Origin: Xanthomonas pisi DSM 18956
Lineage (GTDB): Bacteria; Pseudomonadota; Gammaproteobacteria; Xanthomonadales; Xanthomonadaceae
Direction: 5' to 3'
Assembly (NCBI RefSeq): GCF_001010415.1
Contig: NZ_JPLE01000041.1
Location: 18,086-82,085, forward strand
DNA length: 64,000 nucleotides
Shown: in pieces, positions 26,656 through 36,307 of the stretch
Position numbering within the stretch: position 1 is the first letter of the stretch
Layout: each line of letters starts with the position of its first letter
Notes under the pieces: generated by a model
The model's input: only the letters and a program-made list of their open reading frames with translations
Database searches by the model: none
Told to the model about the DNA's origin: nothing
Translations under genes and position numbers: made by a program

Positions 26656-29600
26656 TCAGTGCGCCGACGCCGCCGGGCGCCGCGCCGCAGCGCGTTCGGC
26701 GCGCTGTGCGCGCTTGCGGGCGCGACGCGCCTTCCAGCGTTCGCTCAGGCACGAGAAGATCACATACAGCGCCGGGGTGCTGAGCAGGGTCAGGCTCTGC
26801 GAGAACACCAGCCCGCCGATCATCGCGATACCCAGCGGGCGGCGCAGCTCGGAGCCTTCGCCCAGGCCGACCGCCAGCGGCACTGCCGCCAGGATCGCCA
26901 CCATCGTGGTCATCATGATCGGGCGGAAGCGCACGATCGAGGCCTCGCGTGCGGCCGCGCGCGCGTCCATGCCATGCACGCGCTGCGCCACCAGCGCGAA
27001 GTCGATCATCATGATGGCGTTCTTCTTGACGATGCCGATCAGCAGCACCAGCGCGATCATCGAGATCACCGACAGCTCGGTGTTGGTGAGGAACAATGCC
27101 AGCAGCGCGCCGACACCGGCCGCCGGCAGCGTGGACAGGATGGTCACCGGATGGATCAGGCTCTCGTAGAGCATGCCCAGCACGATGTAGACGGTGAGCA
27201 CGGCCGCCAGCAACAGCACGCCCATCGAGTTGGGGCTGAGCTGCACGTTGAAGCTGTCGTCGCCGCTGAGACGGATGCCGTCGGGCATGCGCAAGCCCTC
27301 CACGGTGGACTTGATGATCAGGTCCGCCTCGCCGGTACTCACGCCCGGGGCGAGGTTGTAGCTCAGATCCATCGTCGTGTACTGGTTTTCATGGATGATC
27401 TGCGGCGGCGCCAGGCCGGGGGTCTGGGTGGCGACCGCGGTGATCGGCACCATCTGCCCGGCGCGGTTGGGCACGAAGATCTGGTCCAGCGCCTTGGGCG
27501 TGGCGGTCTGCGAGGGCAGCGCATTGACCACCACGCTGTACTGGTTGAGATCCGAATAGATGGTGGAGATGGAGCGCTGGCCGAACGCGCCATACAGCGC
27601 GCCGTCGATCGCACCGACCGTGATCCCCAGGCGCGCGGCCTTGGCGCGGTCGATCACGATGTTCTGGCGCAGGCCGGCGGTATCCACATCGGTGCCGACA
27701 TCGCGCAGGCGCGGGTTCTTCTTCAGCGCGGCCTGCAGTTTGGGCAGCCATTCCTGCAACTGTGCCAGGTCGTTGCCCTGCAGCGACACACGGTACTGCG
27801 CGCCCTGGCTGGTGCCACCGCCGCCGTCGCTGGGCAGGTCCTGGATGGCGCGCAGGCGCAGGTCCAGGTCCGGGTAGCGGTCGGCCTTGGCGCTCAGGCG
27901 CGCGACCACCTGCGCGGTGGTATCGCGGCGGCCTTCGTCGCGCTTCTTCAGCTCGATGTTGAACGACGCACTCGACCCCTGACGGCCGGAGCCCAGCCGT
28001 GCGCCGACGGTCTTCACCGCCGGGTCGGCCATCAGCATGTCGGTGATGCGGCGCTGGCGGCTGACCATGTCGGCGAACGATACCGTGGCGCTGGAATTGG
28101 CCCTTCCCCAGATCAGGCCGGTGTCCTGCGCGGGGAACGAGCCCTTCTTGACCGCACCGCCGAGAAAAATGGTGGCGGCGATCAACAGCAAGGGCGTCAG
28201 CGACAGCAACAATGCGTGGCGCAACGAAAAGTCCAGCGCCACGGTGTAAACGGCGAGCATGCGTTCGTGCATGCGGTCCAGCCAAGCGCCGAAACGGCCG
28301 GGCTTTTCCGGCTCGGTATGCGCCGACAGGAAGCGGCTGCACAGCGCCGGGGTCAAGGTCAGCGATACCAGCATCGACACCACGATCGCCGCCACCAGGG
28401 TCACGGTGAATTCGCGGAAGAACGCGCCGACCATGCCGCTGGCGAACAGCATCGGAATGAAGACCGCCACCAGCGACGCAGTGATCGAGACGATGGTGAA
28501 GCCGATCTCGCGCGCACCGGTCAGGGCCGCTTCCAGACGCGGCATGCCTTCGTCCAGATGCCGCATGACGTTTTCGATCACCACGATCGCATCGTCGACC
28601 ACGAAGCCAATGGCGATCACCAGCGCCAGCAGGCTCAGGTTGTTCAAGGTGAAGCCCAGCACGTACATCACCAGCGCCGAGCCGGCCAGCGACAGCGGCA
28701 CGGTGATTGCGGCGATCAGGGTCGGTGCCAGGCGACGCAGGAACAGCGCCATGGTCAGCACCACCATCGCCAGGCTGATCATCAGCGTGGCCTGCACCTC
28801 GTGCAGCGAGGCGCGAATGGTGGGCGTGCGATCGAAGTACGGCGTGAGCGTGGTGCCGGGCTGCAGATACGCGCGCAACTCGGGAATCTGCGCCTTGACC
28901 TGGTCCACGGTCTCGACGATGTTGGCGCCGGCGCGGGTGAAGGCATACATCACCACGGCCGGTTTGCCGTCGAACCAGGCCGCTTGATAGGCATCCTGCT
29001 GGCCGTCGTAGACGGTGGCCACATCGCCCAGCCGCACGATGCGCCCGTTGGATTGGGTGGAGATCGCCAGCTGCGCAAAATCCGCCGCCTTGGCCACCGA
29101 ATCGTTGGCGATGATGGCCATGGTGGTGTTGCCGTCGGACAGGAATCCGGTCGGCGAGGTGACGTTGGCCGCGCGCACCGCGTTGCGCAGATCGTCCGGG
29201 GTCAGGCCCAGCGCGTTGAGCGCGCGCAGGTCCACGTCCACGCGCACCGCCGGCGTGGAGGCGCCGGCGATGTCCACCGAGCTGATCCCGGTGATCTGGC
29301 GCAGGCGCTGCGCCAGCAGCGAATCGGCGACGTTGTAGAGCTCATCGGCCGACTGGGTGTCCGAGGTCAAGGCGATGGCGATGACCGGGTCGTCGTTCGG
29401 ATTGGCCTTGGAATAGATCGGCGTGCCGAGCCCGGAAGGCAGGTCCGATTGCGATGCGTTGATCGCGGTCTGGATGTCCTGCGCGGCCGAATCGATGTTG
29501 CGATTGCTCTGGAACACCAGCACCACCAGGCTGCTGCTCTCCGAGCTGGACGAGCGCATGCGGTCGATGCCGGGCAACTGGCCCAGGTGGCGTTCCAGCG

Positions 29601-29796
29601 GCGCGGTGACCGTGGAAGCCATGGTGCTGGCATCGGCACCGGACTGCGTGGCGTGCACGAAGATCACCGGGATCTGGATGTTCGGCAACGCCGCCACGCC
29701 CAGCCGCAGGTAGCACATCAGTCCGATCACGAACAAACCGATCGCCAGCAGCGAGGTGCCGATCGGGCGCTTGATGAAGGGCGCGGAGATGTTCAT
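26656..29796 (-). CDS. mdtC: RND multidrug efflux pump, MdtC-type inner membrane subunit
   Basis: 1046 residues with 12 membrane helices and two large periplasmic loops. It starts MNISAPFIKRPIGTSLLAIGLF. The proton relay is intact: the Asp-Asp pair in GFVVDDAIVVIENV and the Lys in IVKKNAIMMIDFAL. Compared with MdtB, LPNIQIPVIFVHATQSGADASTMA marks the MdtC-like partner. MdtB and MdtC form mixed trimers in E. coli. It is the last gene of the operon, with a 166-bp gap containing a repeat array before it. The Shine-Dalgarno site is weak. Confidence 0.95.
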   Translation of the reverse strand: MNISAPFIKRPIGTSLLAIGLFVIGLMCYLRLGVAALPNIQIPVIFVHATQSGADASTMASTVTAPLERHLGQLPGIDRMRSSSSESSSLVVLVFQSNRNIDSAAQDIQTAINASQSDLPSGLGTPIYSKANPNDDPVIAIALTSDTQSADELYNVADSLLAQRLRQITGISSVDIAGASTPAVRVDVDLRALNALGLTPDDLRNAVRAANVTSPTGFLSDGNTTMAIIANDSVAKAADFAQLAISTQSNGRIVRLGDVATVYDGQQDAYQAAWFDGKPAVVMYAFTRAGANIVETVDQVKAQIPELRAYLQPGTTLTPYFDRTPTIRASLHEVQATLMISLAMVVLTMALFLRRLAPTLIAAITVPLSLAGSALVMYVLGFTLNNLSLLALVIAIGFVVDDAIVVIENVMRHLDEGMPRLEAALTGAREIGFTIVSITASLVAVFIPMLFASGMVGAFFREFTVTLVAAIVVSMLVSLTLTPALCSRFLSAHTEPEKPGRFGAWLDRMHERMLAVYTVALDFSLRHALLLSLTPLLLIAATIFLGGAVKKGSFPAQDTGLIWGRANSSATVSFADMVSRQRRITDMLMADPAVKTVGARLGSGRQGSSASFNIELKKRDEGRRDTTAQVVARLSAKADRYPDLDLRLRAIQDLPSDGGGGTSQGAQYRVSLQGNDLAQLQEWLPKLQAALKKNPRLRDVGTDVDTAGLRQNIVIDRAKAARLGITVGAIDGALYGAFGQRSISTIYSDLNQYSVVVNALPSQTATPKALDQIFVPNRAGQMVPITAVATQTPGLAPPQIIHENQYTTMDLSYNLAPGVSTGEADLIIKSTVEGLRMPDGIRLSGDDSFNVQLSPNSMGVLLLAAVLTVYIVLGMLYESLIHPVTILSTLPAAGVGALLALFLTNTELSVISMIALVLLIGIVKKNAIMMIDFALVAQRVHGMDARAAAREASIVRFRPIMMTTMVAILAAVPLAVGLGEGSELRRPLGIAMIGGLVFSQSLTLLSTPALYVIFSCLSERWKARRARKRAQRAERAAARRPAASAH

Positions 29797-29810
29797 GGCT
29801 GCGGGGCCGG

Positions 29811-29891
29811 GAGTCGGGATTCGGGATTCGGGAATTGGGATTCGGGAATCGGGAATCGGTAAAGGCCAAAGCCAAAGCCAAAGCCAAAGCA
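29811..29891. repeat. seven GATTCGG-family heptads plus AAAGCC tandem array inside the mdt operon
   Basis: Seven consecutive heptads (gagtcgg, gattcgg, gattcgg, gaattgg, gattcgg, gaatcgg, gaatcgg; 29811-29859) are followed by about five units of the hexamer aaagcc (29861-29891). The array lies between the mdtB stop and the mdtC start and would be transcribed into the operon mRNA. Confidence 0.9.
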
Positions 29892-29962
29892 GATGCCACT
29901 GGCGCAGGCGCGCCAGCTAAGCCGCGGGCCTGCGCGCCGATCTGCGATGCCGCTAGCGGTCC

Positions 29963-32900
29963 TCATGCCGGGCGCTCCGAGGTCGGCGCCGGGTTCAGGC
30001 CGTCACGGCGTGCCGCACGCTGCGCGCGCCAGGCACGCAGCCGCTCGCCGGCGCGTTCCATGTACAGGTAGATCACCGGGGTGGTGTACAGCGTCACCAG
30101 CTGCGACAGCAGCAGGCCGCCGACGATGGCGATGCCGAGCGGGCGCCGCAATTCCGAGCCGATGCCGGTGCCCAGCGCCAGCGGCAACGCGCCCAGCATC
30201 GCGGCGGCGGTGGTCATCATGATCGGGCGGAAGCGCAGCAGGCAGGCGCGGCGGATCGCTTCGTGCGCGTTGGCGCCTTCGCGGCGTGCGTCGATGGCGA
30301 AGTCGATCATCATGATCGCGTTCTTCTTGACGATGCCGATCAGCAGCACGATGCCGACGATGCCGTCCACCGACAGGCTGAGCCCGCACATCATCAACGC
30401 CAGCAACGCACCGACGCCGGCCGGCGGCAGCGTGGAGATGATCGTCAGCGGGTGGATGTAGCTTTCGTACAGCACGCCCAGCACGATGTAGATCACCACG
30501 ATCGAGGCCAGCAACAGCCACACGATATCGGTCTGGCTGCCGGTGAATTCGGCGGCCTTGCCGACGAATTGCGCATGCACCTGGGTCGGGATCTTGAGGT
30601 CTTCGCGCGCCTTCTCGATCGCCGCCACTGCCTGCGACAACGAGTGTCCCGGCGCCAGATTGAACGAGATGGTCACCGCCGGCAGCTGCTGCTGGTGGCT
30701 CACCACCAACGGCGTGTTGGTGACCTTGGCTTCGGCCAGCGAGGCCAGCGGAATGATGCTGCCGGCGCCGACCACGATGCCGGTGTTCTGGTTGCCCACC
30801 CCGGTGGCGGTGGACGAGTTGGACGAGGTCACCTGGCCGAAGCTGGTGGCATTGGTGCCGGTCAGCGCGCCGCTGCCGTTGCTGGCCACCGCCAGCTGGT
30901 TCATCAGCGCGGTGCTGCTGCGGAATTCCGGCGCCACTTCCAGCACCACCCGGTACTGATTGAGCTCGGTGAAGATGGTGGAGATCTGGCGTTGGCCGAA
31001 GGCGTCGTACAGCGTGTCGTCGATGGTCTGCATCGGCACGCCGAGCATGCTGGCCTTGTCGCGGTCGATGCTCAGCTCCAGCGCACGCCCCTGGTTGGCC
31101 AGGTTGTTGTCCACATCGGCCAGCTCGGGCAGCTTGCGCATCGCCTCGGTCATGCGCCCGGCCCAGGTGGCCAGCTCGGTGCTGTCCACATCCGAGATCG
31201 AATACTGGTATTCGGTGGCCGCCACGCGGGTGTCCAGGGTGACGTCCTGGACCGGCTTGAGGAACAGCGCCACGCCCGGAATGCCGGCCACGGCTTTCTG
31301 CAACCGCGGCAATACCTCATCCAGGCCATCGCGGTCGCCGCGCGTCTTCAGCACGATCGACAACTGGCCCTGGTTGAGCGTCGGGTTCATGGTGCCGGCA
31401 CCGATGAAGGCGGCCACGCCGGTCACCGCCGGGTCCTTCTTCAGCGCTGCTGCCACCGCCTGGGTGCGCTCTTCCATCTGCGGGAAGGCCACGTTCTGGT
31501 CGGCCTGCACCACGCCGGTGATCAGGCCGGTGTCCTGTTCGGGCAGCAGGCCCTTGGGGATCGCCACATACAGCACCACGGTCAGCGCCACCGCGCCGAT
31601 CGCCACCGCCAGGGTCAGCGGCTGATGGGCAAGCACCCAGTCCAGGCTGCGCTCGTAGGTGCCCACCGTGCGTGTCCACAGATTGCGCTTGCCGGCCGCT
31701 GCTGCGCGTTCGTGCGCATCCTCGCCTTCGGGCAGTGCGTCGGGCTTGAGCAGGTAGGCGCACATCATCGGCGTCAGCGTCAGCGACACCAGCATCGAGA
31801 TCACCACCGCGATCGACAGCACCCACGCAAACTCGTGGAACAGCCGCCCGGTCACGCCCGGCATCAGCAGCAGCGGCAGGAACACCGCCACCAGCGACAC
31901 GGTCAGCGACAACACGGTGAAGCCGATCTGCTTGGCGCCGATTTCGGCCGCTTCCGGCCCACTCTTGCCCTGTTCGATGTAGCGCACGATGTTTTCGATC
32001 ATCACGATCGCATCGTCGACCACGAACCCGGTCGCCACCACCAGCGCCATCAGCGACAGGTTGTCCAGCGACATGCCGGCGAACGCCATCACCCCGAAGG
32101 TACCGGCCAGCGACAACGGCACCGCCACCGAGGGAATGATGGTGGCCCACAGCCGGCGCAGGAACACGAAGATCACCGCCACCACCAGCGCGATGGTCAG
32201 CACCAGGGTGAACTTCACCTCGTGCACCGAGGCGCGGATGGTTTCGGTGCGGTCGGAGAACACCTCCAGATGCACGTCGGCAGGCAGCACCGCCTGCAGC
32301 TGCGGCAGGATGCTGCGGATCTGCTCCACCGTCTGCACGATGTTGGCGCCGGGCTGGCGGCGGATTTCCAGCAGCACCGCCGGCTTGCCATCCGCCCAGG
32401 CGGCGAGCTGGTCGTTTTCCACCCCGTCCACCACGTTGGCCACATCGGCCAGGCGCACCGGGCGGCCGTTGGCGAAGCTGATGATGGTCTCGCGGTACTG
32501 CGCCGCGTCGGTGAGCTGGTCGTTGGTGCCGATGCTGTAGGACTGGGTCTTGCCGTTGAGCGACCCCTTGGGCGCGCTGACATTGGTCTGGGTCAGCGCG
32601 CTGCGCAGCGACTCCATGGTCAGGCCCATGTTCGACAGCTGCGCCGGGTTGACCTGGATGCGCACGGCCGGGCGCACGTTGCCGGCGATCGACACCAGAC
32701 CCACGCCCGGCACCTGCGACAGGCGCTGGGCCAGGATCGCATCGGCGTAGCGGTTGACCTCGCGCAGCGGCAGCGAGTCGGAGGTGAGCTTGAGCGTGAG
32801 GATCGCCGCATCGGCTGGATTGACCCGGTTGTAGACCGGCTGGTACGGCAGCGACGAGGGCAGGGTGGCCTGGCGGATCGCCGCCTGCACGTCCTGCGAC

Positions 32901-33211
32901 GCGATGTCGATGTCGCGGTCCATCGAGAACTGCAGAATGATGGTCGACAGGCCGGCCGACGAGTCGGAGGTCATCATCTGCAGGCCGGAGATCTGCCCGA
33001 ACTGGCGCTCCAGCGGCGTGGTCACCAGCGAGGCCATGGTGGTCGCGTTGGCACCGGGGTACTGGGTGGTCACGACCAGGCTGGGCGCGTCGATTTCCGG
33101 CAGCGCCGACACCGGCAATTGCCGGTAGCCCAGGATGCCCAGCAGCAGGACGCCCGCCATCAACAACGAGGTGGCGATGGGGCGGCGGATGAAGATGGTC
33201 GAAAAGCCCAC
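29963..33211 (-). CDS. mdtB: RND multidrug efflux pump, MdtB-type inner membrane subunit
   Basis: About 1082 residues from the GTG at 33211 (protein MGFSTIFIRRPIATSLLMAGVLL), chosen because AAGGA lies 8 bp upstream; the frame stays open to a TTG at 33238 without a ribosome site. It has 12 helices, with the proton relay Asp-Asp in GFVVDDAIVMIENI and Lys in IVKKNAIMMIDFAI. ALPEIDAPSLVVTTQYPGANATTMA is typical of MdtB. A Ser/Asn/Gly-rich insert (about 805-840, TGTNATSFGQVTSSNSSTA) expands one periplasmic loop compared with what I expect for E. coli MdtB. It is the second gene of the mdtABC operon. Confidence 0.95.
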   Translation of the reverse strand: MGFSTIFIRRPIATSLLMAGVLLLGILGYRQLPVSALPEIDAPSLVVTTQYPGANATTMASLVTTPLERQFGQISGLQMMTSDSSAGLSTIILQFSMDRDIDIASQDVQAAIRQATLPSSLPYQPVYNRVNPADAAILTLKLTSDSLPLREVNRYADAILAQRLSQVPGVGLVSIAGNVRPAVRIQVNPAQLSNMGLTMESLRSALTQTNVSAPKGSLNGKTQSYSIGTNDQLTDAAQYRETIISFANGRPVRLADVANVVDGVENDQLAAWADGKPAVLLEIRRQPGANIVQTVEQIRSILPQLQAVLPADVHLEVFSDRTETIRASVHEVKFTLVLTIALVVAVIFVFLRRLWATIIPSVAVPLSLAGTFGVMAFAGMSLDNLSLMALVVATGFVVDDAIVMIENIVRYIEQGKSGPEAAEIGAKQIGFTVLSLTVSLVAVFLPLLLMPGVTGRLFHEFAWVLSIAVVISMLVSLTLTPMMCAYLLKPDALPEGEDAHERAAAAGKRNLWTRTVGTYERSLDWVLAHQPLTLAVAIGAVALTVVLYVAIPKGLLPEQDTGLITGVVQADQNVAFPQMEERTQAVAAALKKDPAVTGVAAFIGAGTMNPTLNQGQLSIVLKTRGDRDGLDEVLPRLQKAVAGIPGVALFLKPVQDVTLDTRVAATEYQYSISDVDSTELATWAGRMTEAMRKLPELADVDNNLANQGRALELSIDRDKASMLGVPMQTIDDTLYDAFGQRQISTIFTELNQYRVVLEVAPEFRSSTALMNQLAVASNGSGALTGTNATSFGQVTSSNSSTATGVGNQNTGIVVGAGSIIPLASLAEAKVTNTPLVVSHQQQLPAVTISFNLAPGHSLSQAVAAIEKAREDLKIPTQVHAQFVGKAAEFTGSQTDIVWLLLASIVVIYIVLGVLYESYIHPLTIISTLPPAGVGALLALMMCGLSLSVDGIVGIVLLIGIVKKNAIMMIDFAIDARREGANAHEAIRRACLLRFRPIMMTTAAAMLGALPLALGTGIGSELRRPLGIAIVGGLLLSQLVTLYTTPVIYLYMERAGERLRAWRAQRAARRDGLNPAPTSERPA

Positions 33212-33305
33212 GGGGGGAATCCTTGCTGAAGACGTCAATCGGTGCCGGCGCGCAGGGCGCCGACGCGCACTGGCGGCGGGATGTCCCGCCGCCAGTGGTC
33301 AGGCA

Positions 33306-34547
33306 TTAGCGCGGGCCGCCGCCGCGACGGCCACCGCCGCCGCCGCCCTTCTGCTTGTCCTGCGCTGCCTTGAGCTCGGCCTCGGTGGGCTCGGGCGGGG
33401 TTTCGCCCGGCTTGAGCGCGCTGACCTTGCTGCCCGGCTTGAGCCGGAACTGGCCTTCGGTAACCACGCGCTCGCCGGGCTTGAGGCCCTTGGTGACCTG
33501 CACATGGCTATCGTCCACCTCCACGCCCTGCACCACGGTGCGCATCTGCGCGGTGTTGTCGTTGCCCACCACGTAGACGTAGTCGCCGTCCGGGCCACGC
33601 TGCACGGCCTGGGTCGGCACCACGGTGCCGCCGGCGATGGTGCGCAGCTGCAGCCGCACGTTGACGAACTGCCCCGGCCACAAGGCGTTGTCGGTGTTGT
33701 CGAAGATCGCGCGGGCGCCAAAGGTGCCGCTGTCGGCGGCGATGCGGTTGTCGATCACATCCAGCTTGCCGTCGCCGCTGATCACATGCGCATCGCCGCG
33801 ATCCAGTGCCGCCACGCCCAGCGGCGCCGCCGCCTGGCCGCTGCGCACGGCCTGCAGCTCGCGTTCGGGCAGGTTGAAGGACACGTAGATCGGGCGGATC
33901 TGGGTCAGGGTGACGATGGTCGAGCTGGCGCTGACGATGTTGCCCACGTCCACCCCGCGGATGCCGGCGATGCCGTCGATCGGCGCGGTGACGCGGGTGA
34001 ACTGCAATTGCACCTGCGCCGAGCGCATCTGCGCATCGTTGGCCGACACCGCCGCCTCGTACTGCGCCACCTGGTTACGCTGGGTATCCAGGTCTGTGCG
34101 TGAGACATACTGCTTGTAGGCCGGGTCATTGGAGCGCTGATAGTTCACCCGCGAGGTCGCCAGCAGCGCCTGGTTCTGGCGCTTGGCCGCCAGCGCCTGG
34201 TCGTAGCTGGCTTGCAGCGTGCGCGGGTCGATCTGCGCCAGCAGCTCGCCCTTCTTCACTTCCTGGCCTTCCTTGAAATTCAGGCTCATCAGCTGGCCGC
34301 CGACCTGCGGGCTGACCGTGACCGTATTGAGCGCGGTGACCGTGCCCAGCGCACTGGCATAGACCGGTACGTCCTGGGTGGTGGCAGCCACGACCGTGAC
34401 CGGCACCGGGCCGCTGTTTTCGGTGCCATTGCCGTCCGGTGCATCCGCCCGCTTGCCGTGATTGCCCCCGCCCATCATCCGCATTGCGACAAACACCACG
34501 ACGAGCACCGCTACGACCAGCAGTGTGATCTTCCAAAAACGCGACAT
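33306..34547 (-). CDS. mdtA: RND efflux periplasmic adaptor (MdtA-type)
   Basis: 413 residues. One N-terminal membrane anchor (ITLLVVAVLVVVFVAMRM) precedes the barrel-sandwich halves (LGTVTALNTVTVSPQVGGQLMSLNFKEGQEVKKGELLAQID and FTRVTAPIDGIAGIRGVDVGNIV), the helical hairpin between them, and a beta-barrel (VQRGPDGDYVYVV). The C-terminus ends in a Gly/Arg-rich tail (GGGGGGRRGGGPR) that is not typical of MdtA. CAGGAGTTGTCGC precedes the ATG. It links the MdtBC pump to an outer-membrane TolC-type channel; no channel gene is in the window. Confidence 0.95.
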   Translation of the reverse strand: MSRFWKITLLVVAVLVVVFVAMRMMGGGNHGKRADAPDGNGTENSGPVPVTVVAATTQDVPVYASALGTVTALNTVTVSPQVGGQLMSLNFKEGQEVKKGELLAQIDPRTLQASYDQALAAKRQNQALLATSRVNYQRSNDPAYKQYVSRTDLDTQRNQVAQYEAAVSANDAQMRSAQVQLQFTRVTAPIDGIAGIRGVDVGNIVSASSTIVTLTQIRPIYVSFNLPERELQAVRSGQAAAPLGVAALDRGDAHVISGDGKLDVIDNRIAADSGTFGARAIFDNTDNALWPGQFVNVRLQLRTIAGGTVVPTQAVQRGPDGDYVYVVGNDNTAQMRTVVQGVEVDDSHVQVTKGLKPGERVVTEGQFRLKPGSKVSALKPGETPPEPTEAELKAAQDKQKGGGGGGRRGGGPR

Positions 34548-34632
34548 GCGACAACTCCTGAGGGCGGGCCGGGCGCCTGGGGCGACCGTGGGGCGGCTAT
34601 GCGAAGCATATCGTCGTGCCTGACGGATTGAA

Positions 34633-34648
34633 CGTTACTGAAGTAACG
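34633..34648. promoter_or_regulatory. candidate operator of the mdtABC promoter
   Basis: The perfect inverted repeat CGTTACT-GA-AGTAACG lies 86 bp upstream of mdtA in the region shared with the divergent amidohydrolase gene. Its size and symmetry resemble TetR-family operators. No regulator gene is adjacent. The function is inferred. Confidence 0.45.
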
Positions 34649-34804
34649 GGCCGTCGGACGCGACATCTGCGCCATTCATGGGCGCAGTGCAGCGGCAACG
34701 TATCACTGCGACGGCGGTTGACCGCCGGACTGAATCGGGCCCCACCGCAACCCGCCAGCTGCGCGGGTGCACTACATTAAGCAACCATCTTTAGAGGATT
34801 CTCG

Positions 34805-36121
34805 ATGCGCCACTCCCGCCTGCTGACCAGCGCGTTACTGCTCGCCCTGCCCACGCTCGCTGCCGCCCAGGCCACGCCCCGGCCGGAAGTGCAGGCCGCT
34901 GCCGCGCCGTTGCAGCCCAAGGTGGTGCAGTGGCGCCGCGACTTCCACCAGCATCCGGAACTGTCCAACCGCGAGGAGCGCACCGCCGCCACGGTGGCCG
35001 CGCAGCTGCGCAAGCTCGGCCTCAAGCCGCGCACGGGCATTGCCCATCACGGCGTGGTGGCCATCATCAAGGGCGGCAAGCCCGGTCCGAAGATCGCCCT
35101 GCGTGCGGACATGGACGCGCTGCCTGTCACCGAACAGACCGGCCTGCCGTTCGCCTCCAAGGCCACTGCCGAGTACCGCGGCGAGCAGGTCGGGGTGATG
35201 CACGCCTGCGGCCACGATGCCCACACCGCCATCCTGCTCGGCGTGGCCGAGGCATTGGTCGGCATGCGCGAGCAGCTGCCCGGCGAGGTGATGCTGATCT
35301 TCCAGCCCTCCGAAGAAGGTGCACCCGGCAACGAAGAAGGCGGCGCGTCGCTGATGCTCAAGGAAGGCCTGTTTGCCGACTTCAAGCCGCAGGCGGTGTT
35401 CGGCCTGCATGTGTTCTCCAGCGTGCAGGCCGGCAAGATCGCGGTGCGCAGCGGCCCGCTGATGGCAGCGTCGGATCGCTTTGCGATCAAGATGATCGGG
35501 CGCCAGACCCATGGCTCGGCGCCGTGGAACGGCATCGACCCGATCGTGGCCAGTGCCGACATGATCGGTGCCGCGCAGACCGTGATCAGCCGCCGCGCCA
35601 ACCTGTCCAAGCAACCGGCGGTGTTGAGCTTCGGCGCGATCAAGGGCGGCATCCGCTACAACATCATCCCCGACGACGTGGAAATGGTCGGCACCATCCG
35701 CACCTTCGACGAAACCATGCGCCAGCAGATCTTTGCCGATCTCAAGAACGTGGCCGAACACACTGCCGCCGCGCATGGCGCCAAGGTCCAGGCGCAGGTG
35801 CCGGATCAGCCCGGCAATCCGGCCACCGTCAACGACCCTGCATTGACTGCGAAGATGCTGCCCAGCCTGCAGGCCGTGGTGGGCGCCGACAATGTCTACG
35901 AGCCGCCGTTGCAGATGGGCGCCGAAGACTTTTCGTTCTACGCCCAGCAGGTGCCGTCGATGTTCTTCTTCGTCGGCTCCACCGCCAAGGGCATCGACCC
36001 GGCCACCGCGCCCAGCAATCACTCGCCGCAGTTCCTGCTCGACGAATCGTCGCTGGATGTGGGCTTGCGCGCGTTGTTGCAGGTGTCGCTGGATTACCTG
36101 CATCAGGGCGAGGCTGGCTGA
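34805..36121 (+). CDS. M20 family metallopeptidase / amidohydrolase, secreted
   Basis: 438 residues with signal peptide MRHSRLLTSALLLALPTLAAAQ. The M20D amidohydrolase core is clear: RRDFHQHPELSNREERTA, LRADMDALPV, MHACGHDAHTAILLG (metal His and Asp), FQPSEEGAPGNEEGG (catalytic Glu), LHVFSS, TRxHGSxPW as RQTHGSAPWNGIDPI in the dimer lid, and MGAEDFSFY. Family enzymes hydrolyse N-acyl amino acids or hippurate-like amides. Export to the periplasm is notable for this mostly cytoplasmic family. AGAGGATTCTCG precedes the ATG. Confidence 0.92.
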   Translation: MRHSRLLTSALLLALPTLAAAQATPRPEVQAAAAPLQPKVVQWRRDFHQHPELSNREERTAATVAAQLRKLGLKPRTGIAHHGVVAIIKGGKPGPKIALRADMDALPVTEQTGLPFASKATAEYRGEQVGVMHACGHDAHTAILLGVAEALVGMREQLPGEVMLIFQPSEEGAPGNEEGGASLMLKEGLFADFKPQAVFGLHVFSSVQAGKIAVRSGPLMAASDRFAIKMIGRQTHGSAPWNGIDPIVASADMIGAAQTVISRRANLSKQPAVLSFGAIKGGIRYNIIPDDVEMVGTIRTFDETMRQQIFADLKNVAEHTAAAHGAKVQAQVPDQPGNPATVNDPALTAKMLPSLQAVVGADNVYEPPLQMGAEDFSFYAQQVPSMFFFVGSTAKGIDPATAPSNHSPQFLLDESSLDVGLRALLQVSLDYLHQGEAG

Positions 36122-36168
36122 TTCGGGAATCGGGAATTGGAAATCGGGAATTGGGAATTGGGAATCGT
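36120..36168. repeat. seven GATTCGG-family heptads at a gene end
   Basis: Units gattcgg, gaatcgg, gaattgg, aaatcgg, gaattgg, gaattgg and gaatcgt follow one another without gaps. The first unit overlaps the stop codon of the amidohydrolase (tga-ttcgg). The number of units matches the array at 29811. Confidence 0.9.
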
Positions 36169-36307
36169 GTGTAGTTGCGCTGTTCCGCTGAGCGTTGGTG
36201 ATCGTATGGGGCGGCGGGCCGCTTGACGGCCCCCTGCTTCTGTCGCCAGCTCGCTCCAGCGTCCGCCATATAGCTCACGGCCAGTCGGCTCGGCCTAAAA
36301 TGGCGCG

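Noticed and set aside
29811-29891. Tandem heptads and hexamers as a possible CRISPR array
   Set aside because: The repeats are contiguous without spacers, and there are no cas genes in the window.
26659-33229. Two open frames of about 1000 residues opposite the RND pump genes
   Set aside because: They mirror mdtC and mdtB exactly and have low-complexity Gly/His/Arg composition; no ribosome site or family match is seen.
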